DNA of 64,000 nt. It comes from Opisthorchis felineus. Lineage: Eukaryota; Platyhelminthes; Trematoda; Opisthorchiida; Opisthorchiidae. This document shows positions 1 to 11,300 of the stretch, piece by piece. Both the position numbers and the translations under genes were made by a program. The first letter of the stretch is position 1; every line of letters starts with the position of its first letter. Below the pieces are notes generated by a model. It saw nothing but the letters and a program-made list of their open reading frames with translations. It did not search any database and was not told where the DNA came from. The stretch is taken from assembly GCA_004794785.1 (NCBI GenBank), contig SJOL01003805.1, positions 135,192 to 199,191 of the forward strand, read 5' to 3'.

Positions 1-149
1 AATGATTGTAGTAAACTAGCACTAATTCCCTTCCCCGTCCACCTTTATTCTTTCCTTCACAATAAGGCTTTCAAATAAATCATGGTTGTACGGCAGCGAA
101 GCATCGGTGTTGAACACTGATGTCATGCTGTCGATGATGATGATGATGC
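1..149 (+). mobile_element. 3' end of an RTE LINE (family B)
   Basis: This 149-bp stretch is the reverse complement of 11942-12091 with few differences and ends in (GATGAT)n. The copy at 11.9-12.6 kb continues into LINE coding sequence, so this is a LINE 3' UTR. It is cut by the window start and abuts a family A LINE at about 150, suggesting nested insertion. Confidence 0.75.
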
Positions 150-1437
150 AGGCACTATGGCAGCAAATGTGTCCCCCATAAACTCTTCACCCTGCTTAAG
201 GCTGTGTACGCCAACTCCCGCGGCCTTGTGAAGGTCTAGGGGAAGCTCTCGCCTGAGTTCACCACATCAAGTGGTGTCAGAAAGGGCTGTCATCTTTCCC
301 CTTTCATCTTCAACTTCGTCATTGATACGAACATGGAAGACTCACTACCAGCCTCTAATGCCTGTGGGGTCGAAGTGCTCCCAGTGCCCACAGATATCGA
401 GTACGCAGACGACATAGCTCTTCTTGGATCTGACCCCCTGGTAACTCAAACAATATTAAATAATCTAAATAATTCCGCCTCACGGTTAGGCATGCGCTTC
501 ACACCTGCAAAGTGTAGAGTGCTACTGCAAGACTGGGTGGGCTCGAACCCTGGCCTCATGCTTGCGGATGAACCGATTGAGGTAGTAGACAAATTTGTTC
601 ACCTACGCAGCTGTATCAGTCCCGGTGGTCTCGCGAGAGATGATATTTCCACCCGGATAGGGAAGGACAGAGCGGTTTTTGTGAACCTGCGTCACCTGTG
701 GCGTAGGCGTGACATCAGTTTACCCTTCAAGGGTCGAGTTTACAATGCTGCGGTGCGCTCCTTACTACTATATGGATCAGAAACCTGGCCGCTGCGCGAC
801 GAGGACGTCAAAAGACTTTCAGTGTTTGACCATCGATATCTTCGGAGCATTGCCCGAGTCTGGTAGGAACACCGGATAAGCAATGCTGAAGTACGTCGAA
901 TGGTGTTCGGAAGAAATAACTCACCCTCGACAGATGAACTGATCACACTGCATAGGTTGCACTGGCTTGGCCACGTGTTCCGTTTGCCAGTCGACGGGCT
1001 TCCTTGAAGGGTCCTTTTCGCACAACCACGTGAAGAGTGGAAACGAGCCAGAGGCGGTCAAACAATGACTTCGCAGCGAAGTATAAAAGCCATTACCAGC
1101 AAACTCAGCCGCGCTGGTCATTGCCGTCTTCCTGGATGGGGACCCCGATACGGGCCACATCAGTGGTTAGAGACATTGTCAGACGTGGCCCAGTCGCGCC
1201 CTCAATGGCGCTCGTGCATCCAAGCTATTGCGTTCAATGCATAACTCCCTTCCCAATCCCCCCACTTGACAGCCCACTGACAGTGCTGTATTTACGCACC
1301 AATTTATCAGCTGCCGCCTCCAATACGCAGCTACCTACCCCACCTCCCCAAACCATGGGTGAACGAAACTGTGGCAGTTACAACCACTGTACGACATGTA
1401 CGCGGTTCTTACAGCTGACAATGATGATGATGATGAT
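150..1437 (+). mobile_element. RTE/SR2-like LINE, truncated copy (family A)
   Basis: The coding part (about 333-1230, with breaks) matches the 3' half of the LINE at 37.1-39 kb: IEYADDIALLGSDP (catalytic YADD), FTPAKCRVLLQDWVGSNPGL, LRHLWRRRDISL and LLYGSETWPL. The frame breaks after about 866 but continues in other frames to SQWRSCIQAI-like sequence near 1230. The 3' UTR ends TTACAGCTGACAATGATGATG at about 1437. Not functional as it stands: 5' truncated and frameshifted. Confidence 0.85.
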
Positions 1438-1997
1438 GCATAGTGTTCTCTGTAGACTTCAGTTACCACTGTTGGGTCACTTGTATGTTCCCTGTTTCTG
1501 TCCTTCAAAAGGAACGATGAGGGTGCATCAACCACACTCCACCTTAAGACAGGTTCCCGATCAGCACCACGGTTTTAAGCGTCTCATAGTATTTTTTCCT
1601 AATTTAAAGGCTGTGTTTTACTCTGTAGATCGTCAGGATCTATGGTGGCATCTGGCGACCAAGGGTCAGCATCATTGACAGTGATCAAAAGTGTCCCTGC
1701 CAAATTCTCACGTCAACTCCACTGGGAGCGTACCAGTATACAGCAGTTGTTGTCTGAGTCCAACACGTTAGGTGGTCTAAAACAATTTTACACTCTCAAC
1801 ATTTTCATTCAACATCGTTTTTGATGTGCCGCTTTAAACCCCTCTGCCTGCCTCTAAAATCTGGAGGATCGAAATGCCCCCGGGGCGCTCGCCCACGGAC
1901 GTTGAATGCGTAACTGATATTGGTCTCTTTGGTTCATATCCTCTTTAAATAGCCTAAATAACTGTCGCACGATTTAGTATGCGCTTCACGCCTGCAA

Positions 1998-2190
1998 GGT
2001 GGTTCGGTGGATAGAGCACGAATTTACTGACAGGAAGGTCGGTGCTTCGAACCCGACCTCTGCCTCTCGACTTCCCCTGTCTAGGCTAGGGCAACCTGGC
2101 AGTATCCCGGCCCTCGTGCTTCCTTCTGGTGGCACGGCAGTTAGGCACCGAAAGAATGCTACAGCTGAACGACTTTTTTAAAAAAAATTT
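1998..2190 (+). mobile_element. tRNA-derived SINE (copy 1)
   Basis: Box A-like GGTTCGGTGGATAGAGC and box B GCTTCGAACCC in a tRNA-like head, followed by the family body (CTTCCCCTGTCTAGGC, GGCAGTATCCCGGCCCTCGT, GGCACCGAAAG) and an A/T tail. It splits LINE coding sequence at the FTPAK segment; flanks share GCGCTT and GCAA, a blurred target duplication. Confidence 0.8.
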
Positions 2191-2706
2191 CGCGCTTGCA
2201 ACGCCTATAGTGCTGCTACACGACTGGATGAAATCAAACCCAATCAGTAGGTAATTTTTTTTACCTGGGTAGTTGTATAAGTTCTGGTGTATTGGCTTGG
2301 AACGAGAATCAGGAAGACTGGGACAACTTTTACCAACCTCCAACATGTATGGGCCAGCGTGACGTCAGTTTGTCTATCAAGGGAAAGTATTAAAAATATA
2401 AAAAATTATACAGTGCGACGGTGCGGTTCACACTACCCTATGGATCAGAAGCATGGCCTCTACGCGAGGAGGATGCACTTTCGGTGTCTACGAGGTCGTT
2501 GTTGGGTTCTTCGAGAACATTGGATTAACAATGCTTACTTACGCCAGGCGGTCTTAGATAGGAGGAACTATCCCACGCCTGGGGAGCTACTCACCCTTCA
2601 TAGGTTACTTATGACAGAGAACAGTCCAGCTAGCAGAGCTCTTTTTGCCCAGTCTTGGAAACCACCGCGAAGCGAACAGTTCGTGACCTGGCAACGAAGT
2701 ATGAAA

Positions 2707-2886
2707 TAATAAAAATTATTGTTCAGCTGTAGCACCCTTTCGGTGCCTAGATGTCATACCACCCGAAGAAAGAACGAGGGCTGAGATACTGCCAGGTTGA
2801 TCAAGCCTAGACAGGAGCAGTCAAGTTGCATAGGTTGGGTTCGATCCACGGACCTTCGCGCCTTAACCACTTGGCTGTCTCGGCTC
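2707..2886 (-). mobile_element. tRNA-derived SINE (copy 2) with 14-bp target duplication
   Basis: Same family in reverse. Flanked by perfect copies of AACGAAGTATGAAA at 2693-2706 and 2887-2900. Removing the SINE and one repeat rejoins the LINE 3' coding sequence (ATWQRSMK region). Confidence 0.85.
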
Positions 2887-3215
2887 AACGAAGTATGAAA
2901 GCGCTTAATAATGCATTCGGGTTGGCGAATTCTGCCTCTGGATGAGAAACGACGGGACTCAACTCATTAATGGTTACTGACACTGGCAAACATGGCCCAG
3001 TCACGCACTCAGTAACGCTCCTGCATCGCCTTCAGTGTTTCGTCGAATTACTATACTGATTCGGCAGAATCTAAGCGATGATGCCATCGCCCCTGACGCT
3101 CGGTTATATCTCTCCAGATCTCGTATTTCCCGGTGACCGAAACTGTAGCGGCTGGAATCAACGTGTTCTTGGTACGTAGTCCTTAGCTAATGGACTGGAC
3201 TGGAATTTTCAAGTC

Positions 3216-4842
3216 TCTCTGACTGCGGTTCATGTGATTCTCCTTGCAAGTAGGCAAAAACCTGGAAAGATGCGGTACGCAGTTGATGTCAGTGGCGAAT
3301 TTACTGTCACTTTCTGGTTAGAGTTTGTCTGTTGTTTTGCGTAGGTTCAGTTTCACAAGGCTGATGGCGTCCTACTCCAACGTGGTGCTCACGTATGCTT
3401 ATTTGATTGTTGTTCGGAGGTGCGACCAACTTGTTCTCTAAGGACATATGTCGGCACCCCGTCTTTTTTCTACTCTTTACTAGTCTATTCTATCCTGGTG
3501 GCTGTGTGGCTGTTTGTCACTAGTATTTACCGCTGATGCATTATTACACACGGTAATGTTTTTTTCCAAATCTTCAGCGTATAGCGACGATCATGAAATC
3601 GACTTGATATAAATTGCATCCTATCGTATCTTATCATCGAGCCGCTACTAAGTGCTGCAACGCACATTGATAACGCATTGAGGTGCTTTCCATACTTTGT
3701 GGAGCTTGAGATAGTCCAATGGTCAATGCGTGTGCTCCTAATCGGAAGGTTTAGAGTTCTAATCCACCTTTGACTTTCCATTATTTCTGTTTAGACACCG
3801 TCGGCTTGATAGTACCTCTACCTCCGCGGTCTAGTCTGGTTACATTATAGCTTTGGTCACAAAAAGGCATATCACTTGTTCTCAGAGAATGTGCGCGTCA
3901 GACTACGGTGCATGCTATGTTGTTGTAAACCCCAGAGACTTGACTACCTCGAGCGGGAGATATGAAACATCTCCAGGTCTTTATCCACCGGTGCCTCAAA
4001 ACTATAGTTGGGATCGACTGGAACCAGGGAATTCTTAATGGGATGAGGAGGAGGCAGGTTTCTGATGAAGTAGACTCAAAGACTGCATCCATCACTGCAA
4101 GCAAGGATGCCTGGATAATGTTTTACGCACGCCAAAAAAGGCACTGACTTGCGTGCCTTATTTGGATTGGCGGAAACCTAGAGGTGGACAAAATTCGACT
4201 CGGGAGAAGGCAATGAAGGATGCTGTTGGTGCTGTTCGCCTTGATCCCTCCCAGTGCCTGGCCGGAGACACTGAACGATATGGCAGCTAACCGCTGTCAG
4301 TGGCGTTCATATTGTCAGTTTCCATCCAGTTTGTGTGACAGTGTTCGAGGAGTAGGCACCTCGGTCGTTTGTGATAGGTTAGCCTGAGTTCCCCTCCCCG
4401 CCTCATTTTTTTCATTTCTAATGCAATGAATTGACATTTTTGCACGGTAGTGAAACGCCAGCGTTTTTCTCTGGTGTTGCTGTCATTGATAATGGTTCAG
4501 CAGAAAGCCCTGCACAGCGGGATATTTGGATTTTGTTTATCAAGAGCGAACATCACTAATTCACTTGGAGTGTACTAACAACGTACACGTTTCCTTCTCT
4601 CAGTAGTCGTTTCTCTCCTTTTGCCTTGACCAGCTAATCTCAATGTGGTCTGACACAGAGGTGGAAAAAATCATACAAGTGTTTCCTGAGGCACTCTATT
4701 CAGATCATATCATACCCCGGCCTTTGGAAAATACATATACTGTATGCCTGACTCCATCCTCATCTGATTACTCCATTAGCAAGGTCTTAGGGGAAAGTCC
4801 GGACGGCATGTCAACACTGTTGTGCCACGTGACGACCAGAAA
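3216..4842. other. Upstream flank of SPRTN, no gene recognised
   Basis: Unique-looking sequence. A degenerate tRNA-like patch lies at 3712-3775 (AGTCCAATGGTCAATGCG and GAGTTCTAATCC) and is probably an old SINE head. The open frame at 4643-4846 ends out of frame with SPRTN and has no homology I know; it could contain 5' UTR or an upstream exon. Confidence 0.4.
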
Positions 4843-5306
4843 ATGAGCAAGACTGATATGTCACTTGTTGACCCAATGTGGGAGCTGATCGATCCGGCCC
4901 CTGACGTTCGAGCTTTGTTCTTGCAGTTCAACTCCACGTTCTTCGATGGGAAATTGGGTTCCGTAGAAGTACGCTGGAGTCCTCGGATGACTCTTTGTGC
5001 CGGTTTGTGCTGTTATGAGGGCCGTGGTGGACTCTGTTCTATTCGATTGAGTGAACCCTTGTTAAAATTACGTCCCAGAAGTGATCTTGTGGAAACACTT
5101 TTGGTAGGTTTGGAATCTTTTTCGAGGTGTCATACAATTCCATTTTCAGCACGAAATGATACATGCTTTTTTGTTCGTCACACAAAATGATAGGGTAAGC
5201 TTTCTTTCTTTATTTGCTGAAACGTTCCTAGGACAGGGAAGGTCATGGACCCAATTTCCAGTTTCATATGAGGCGTATTAACGCACTAGCGGGAACGCGT
5301 ATCACG
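4843..5306 (+). CDS. SPRTN: SPRTN exons 1-3 (protease core)
   Basis: Exon 1 (4843-5103) ends LVETLL before GTAGGT. Exon 2 (5150-5194) is only 15 codons and carries the HEMIH active-site helix. Exon 3 (5232-5306) carries REGHG, with the third zinc ligand, and ends at ACG before GTAAGA. The two introns are 46 and 37 bp, with acceptors TTTTCAG and TTCCTAG. An uninterrupted reading frame runs past the exon 1 donor into a stop, so reading it without splicing would lose the active site. Confidence 0.9.
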
Positions 5307-8300
5307 GTAAGATTGTTTTCTGATTTGTATTTGGCACCAGCTGAGATTTCTTGGTCCGGACTTATGAGCATCAATTTCAGTATCTCAGAGGGATAATACC
5401 CGCAATAGGTTTGCTTAGGTACATTCGTTTTACCTGCAGACGCATCTCTTTACCCTGAGTTCTGCTGCCTGAATGACCACTTTCTTATCAAAGCGAAAAA
5501 TTGTTTGACTCTAAATAGTTATTCAAACATATCTCTGATTACTGTCTGAGCTGGGCATCCACTGCCGACAGCGTTGCCATTCTGCCGGTGCATATGAACG
5601 AAATTCGAGCGATACTTTTTTCGCGGTAATTTTGCCGACTGAAATCTCAATTGATGTTCAAGTCTTTCAGACAGGTAATCTTTAGCAGGGTGTGTTTCGC
5701 TGTTTTAGGACGTTTTCAGGCTAGGTGGCGGTACTAGCCAAGTGAGTGACAAAAGGCTGCTAGCGCTCATATGGACGGTAGGTTGGTGTTAGGGACGGTA
5801 GCAATCAATGCTACGTTAGCATACCTTAAAGCGTAAGACATCATGTGCATTGTACTGACAGTTCGTTCTGTCACTTAACGTAATATCATTAGGTCTTCAG
5901 CAGCTCATATTTCAGGAAACTGAACTAATCTAAGCGATCGCTGTCACCTTCTTGTTTGCCAAACTGCATTCGATGGGCGAAGGTACAGAGGTAATCAGAT
6001 ACACTCATTACTTTTCGGATAATCTTTGAAAGGGATGCCCGTAGTCAACACTTGCGCTTCGTTCCCGTAATTGAGCCAAAAGCCATGTGGATGCGATGCA
6101 AACAAATGTTGCAGATATATGACTGAATGGAATGTTTGTTTCGTCCAAGTGGATGAAACACAGGGACAGTGGTACATGTGGCCTTACGCAAGCATATCAG
6201 GACACGTGCACAGCGCTTAAAACATGTCACAACTCAAAGAAAACTACTCCATGTTTGCCGTTGACTGAGACCCCCTAATGGAAAAACGTATACAAGCTCA
6301 TAACCCACCCTCCTACGCGCGTAAAATGGTTGGCCAACAGTTGTCGACTCGATGAACAACAAATGCACTTCACCCCTGGTCCATTTCCTAATGTGGCTAG
6401 TTTCGCTCGGAATTTCGTCAACGTCCGAACATCAAGTGTAGTAAGCCTTATACCGCGTGACAGTCCCAGCTTTGTACCAGCTTCGCTAAACAACCCAGTA
6501 CCAGGGAGAAACTAATGCGAAGCACCCACGCTTGGTTGGTCATACGCCAATACTCATGAGCTTACCAACTGGCTTGACTCTTCAGGCGCTCGGTTCCGGT
6601 CCCTGCATTCATATGTATATGTATATTCGGCTTCTCACTGATGCCGCAAAAAATACCGTCCATTTTGACTATATTAGCCGACTTTTGGTTCCGCGGGATC
6701 TCCCACTGAGAAGCGCCTTCCAATATGCATCCTGTAGAGGCAGCCGTTTTCAATTAAGGACATGGAACCGAGTCATCTTCGTAACCATTTACTTTCCACG
6801 CATTCACATAAGGAAGATGAACCTAGAACTTTCTTTAAAAATATCTGTCGGTGTATAAACAAGCGTTACGTTGTGCTCAAACTGCTAGCAAAGTGTAACA
6901 AACAAGCTCGTTCGGTATTGTTGATTTCAATCGGATCGCTGGCTTAAGTGCCAAAAGCTGAAAGAGGCACAATATTCGTGAGGTGATCTCTACAATGATG
7001 CATCCCTGTCCAGCGAAAAATTTGAGCGTTACCCCCGAACGTCACCTTCATTTACATTCCCCAAAGTCCCATTTAGTCGCTGAGAGTAAAAGAGTAGAAG
7101 AACGCGTGGTTTCAAGTATTTTCTCTCAGATCATACAGTTAAAGATTAGAACACACAAATACAAATATGGATCAAAACGTGAAAAAGGCAGCCGAACTAG
7201 TTAGGATAACACTACTGGTTAACACGGCATCAAACAGATGAACCAAGCTCAACGGTATGGTGACCTTGGGATAGGGACAAGGTGAAAGAAATGGTGCGAG
7301 ATTGTGTATGTGAGTGAACTTGCGAGTGGTTTCAACCGCAGTAGGTGAAGTGAGTGGTCAGAGTGCTTTTGATCGTACAGGATTAAGTCGTCCGACAGCA
7401 GTGACGAAATGTCACATAGATGACACGAGGTTATATTGATTACACTAACTGTGGTAGTGTTCTGCTAATGATCCTGAAAACTTTAATAGGGTCTAGCTTG
7501 TGAATGCCGATCGGGTACCCGACAATTGCTCTGCCTATATGTCATGTTACCGCTAGTAAGCCAGGTGATGAATGTTCCTTTGTTCTATGACAGTCGCCAT
7601 TTCGTACATCCAACACAGGTAGCAGCAGAGCTGCTTAAGAAGGCATATACCAACATGTTTTGGGCGCGTATGGGCTACAATTTTTTCACATTAATGAATA
7701 ACGACCAAGTACTAGGCGTCGTGTCTGGGAACTTTCTGTCTGAATTTGTATTGTCCCTAACGTGGCCAGTACAACTAAACCGCCGTTCACCTATATGTTG
7801 GGATGGCAACCTGAGTATTAAGCGACCAACTACATAGGTTGCATGAGGTCAGATTCTCTCGAAAGTCAACCCGTGATATTTTATAATAGTTTTTGCTCAT
7901 GTTTTTGGGATTCCTGATAATAAATGTCGACTATCTTCCGAATGAAATTAGATTCAATACATTAAAATTGTAGTATATTACATTAACGCTGCCGATAAAG
8001 TGATGAGCAACAGTCCGGTCTTCCGCCACACATTGCAGCATGTCGGCTCTCCAAAAGAACTTGTTTCATCCGCTTCGTTTCACAATAACTTAGGAATCAT
8101 TGATGGGGGGCAAGATGGCTCAGTGGTTAGAGCGCGAATTTACTGACCGTAGGGTTCGTGGTTCAAACCCTACCTCTGTCTCTCGACTTCCCCTGTCTAG
8201 GCTTGGGCAACCTGGCAGTATCCCAGCCCTCGTGCTTCCTTCTGGTGGCATGGCAGCTAGGCACCAAAAGGGTGTTACAGCTGAACGATTATTTATTATT

Positions 8301-11300
8301 ATAGGAATCATGAGCTTCAGCTTTCCTTTGTGAGTGGAGAAACACGCCTTCCACTTGTCTAGTCTCTACCGAAGCTTGCATTTACTGGGTAATGTAATTC
8401 TGGTTAACTGCGAGTAGGCCGTCGCAACTGTTATCGACAACATACACCCATTTCTTCAAAATATTCTCAGAAAGGCATTTTGTCGATTCCTTGCTCTTTT
8501 TAAGGTAAAAGTTTGTCTATCCCTAGAAGACGAATTTTTCGAGGTTTCGAATGCATGGTGTCAAATCGCTGAGAGGACAATCATCGATGGTAGGTTTGTT
8601 TTCCCCCATAAATAGTAGATGTTGGGACTATGCGCTGCCGAGCACATTTCAGCCAGGCAGACTACAAATAGCTCTGAACAAGCGACCAACTACTGGCTTT
8701 TCATCTACTCTTGTTGAGCAGTATGTGGTTTTTTAGTCAGTCCCCATCGATTTGAAAGCTTATCCGTGGTAAGTATGATGAGCATTAACCCTATCAAGCT
8801 GCAGTCATCACGTACTGCTACTGGCTCATTACTTTGTCCATGGTTTCGTTTCCTCTCTTAGATTTATCACACCTTTCATGATGAAGTGGCAAATTATCAG
8901 AACCACTGGTGGCGGTGCACCGGCCCCTGTCAGCAGAGGCCACCATTTTTTGGTTATGTGAAACGGGCCATGAATCGGGCCCCCGGTCCAAACGATACCT
9001 GGTGGAGTCAGCACCAGGCCACTTGTTCGGGTGAGGCTTTCTTTGCACTAGTAATTTCCGTTTTGTGTGATTAATGTAAGGGCTGTGCTCGTCGCGATTT
9101 CAACCTGAAGAGCGATTCTGTCTTCCATGTGGACGTCTTATGAAGGAAAAGATCGAGACGTCGTACTTTTCTAAGTTCCTTCTAATTAACGAGCGAGTTG
9201 CTTGCAGAAAGAGACTCGATCTCGCAGGTCGAAAAGCATTTGTATTCCTATGTGTAACGTAAGCTGTGTTAATCGCTTGGATACAAAAACTGGACAACGC
9301 AGTAATCCTTCCAAAGGAAGGCCAGCACGAGCAATTAATCATTTCGGCGTCTCTCTTTGAGCAAGTTCTTCTTTGAAGGTCCTAGGATGTGTAGGGGAAT
9401 CTTCGCAATCGTGCAGGAAAGTTTCTCGACCAACTGTTCAGTGTTTAATTTTTTTTCTCTTGGTGCCAATTCAGTGCATCTCGTATTGAATTTCTCTAGT
9501 TCACACCTGAAGTAGTGGCCGTTACTTCGAATAGTTGCCCGATTGGTTGGACAGCTTTTCTTCATCTCTCTATAAATTCTGTTTACCTCTCGCTTTCCCA
9601 AGCGAACTCACTGGAATTTTCGTTCCCTCTCAACTCCAATGGAGATTTCTTCTTGCAAGTGAAGCCAATCTGTGCTGAAAAGCTGAGGAGCAGTGTAAAG
9701 CTGTTTCACCTCTATTGGGAATCATCCGCTGTGCCCATCTCACGAAATTTCCGGGAGTCGCGACCTATCGGCTAGTGGTTTGAACACTTAACGGTTCGTC
9801 CACGAGTAGCTGATCAGCAGTGATTAATCCGCATTTAGACGGGACGTAATGCTGCTCATTCTCCAATCACGGGATCCACATCACCTGGTCACACGTGTTG
9901 GCTGGTCCCTAGAGCAACGGCTTCTCAGATGGAAGTTTCACGCGGGATAGTTTTGTTCTTCCTCTGGGCTACTTATAGGTAGTTGGTAGTGTGAGGAGAT
10001 TTGGTAATTTTAATGGTGAAACGCTGTACTCGTCTTTCAGCACAGATAAGTCTCACTTACGGGACGAAATCTTGATTAAAATTCCCATTCCCGCCATTCT
10101 CAAATCTAGCTTGGGTCAGGCGATACCGTCCTCTAAAATGGGCACAGATTAGTGACGGACTCGTACCTACTTATCCTCGAAAGCACCCTGAAAAGTAGTC
10201 ACTACTTTAATGTCTGCATCTGCCTTAGGTTTAGATAGTTCCGAAGTCACATTTCAGACACCTGTCGTGTCACGGCATTTCGATTTATCTCTTCAGGAAC
10301 AACCACAACTTTGGCCGTAAACTAGCGAACCAAGCATACAATAAAAATATTGTGTGCTTTGTTCACATCAGCATGCCACTACAAGCAACTGTCACAACAA
10401 ATAACGCGAATGTAGTGGTACGCCGAACGGTTCATGGCGCTGTGAGGCAAGGCTTGGTATTTAACGAGCAGTAAATTATCCTTATAAGTTCGAACTGGAG
10501 ACCATTTTGGCCAGATTAGACTATACAGAATCTGAATGGTTTAGGAGCCCTTCACGCGTTAGCTCCACCAGCTCACGTTGTCCGGAACTATCATTTGACC
10601 CCCTAAAAATGTTTTTTTTTCCTGTATTTACGGTAGATGGTCAAATTCACAACCATTTTTAAGGAGTAAAATCACTTGTCGGTATACGAAATCGTAAACT
10701 ATCTAGGTTGGTGGAGGTGGCTTCTTCAGGGATTTTTTCGCTTTTTGGGAAATATCTTGAGAGGTTCTTGGAGAGGATTACCGCGGCTGGTATCCTATTG
10801 GAAACTACCAATTTAGACACTAAAGATGTCCTCAAAGCAATACACAGGTGAACCTCTGAGGAGTGTTAGCAACAGGAATTACCCGGGCAGTGGAATTGTC
10901 TCATGTGAGCAGAGATGGATAAATTGTGGTTATTTCTTTCATAAACCGCAATCCATCACCGACGTGACAAAACTGGACTGAACCCTGGAAGATTACGTGT
11001 GGGCTTGTGGGACGCCGTCCCACGAGATAGCAGTGCAACTGCGCGTTTCTTCAATCAAACGGGACATGAGTAGGTAGAGCTCTACTAGTGGAAGCTAGTG
11101 GTAGGCTTCCCTTCCAAGTTCCCGAAAATATAAGCTTTGAATAGTATTTAAGCTTCAGTAGCCTTAAGGATGTTCTCTAGATGACTTGTGTATATAATAC
11201 GTGGATAAACTATCATTCAGAAGTGAAAGTAGAAAGCAACTAAATAAGAAAAGCTGCGCCGAACATTTTCTGTATTTTTGAATTAAGAAAACAATGTTTC

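Larger units (their letters stand above)
1525..3215 (+). mobile_element. RTE/SR2-like LINE, heavily decayed copy with two nested SINEs
   Basis: Recognisable pieces run from FFPNLKAVFYSVDRQDLW (RT motif, about 1590-1650), through FTPAR split by a SINE at 1998, to the TLHRLLMTENSPASRALFAQ segment at 2590-2650 and the 3' tail near 3190-3215 with TGGAC repeats. Many stops. SINEs at about 1998-2190 and 2707-2886 interrupt it. Confidence 0.75.

Noticed and set aside
3712..3775. tRNA-Arg-like patch (CTCCTAATC)
   Set aside because: Stems do not pair well and box B is damaged; likely SINE-derived.
7526..7837. 103-codon open frame in SPRTN intron 3
   Set aside because: No homology, no splice context, and composition like surrounding intron.
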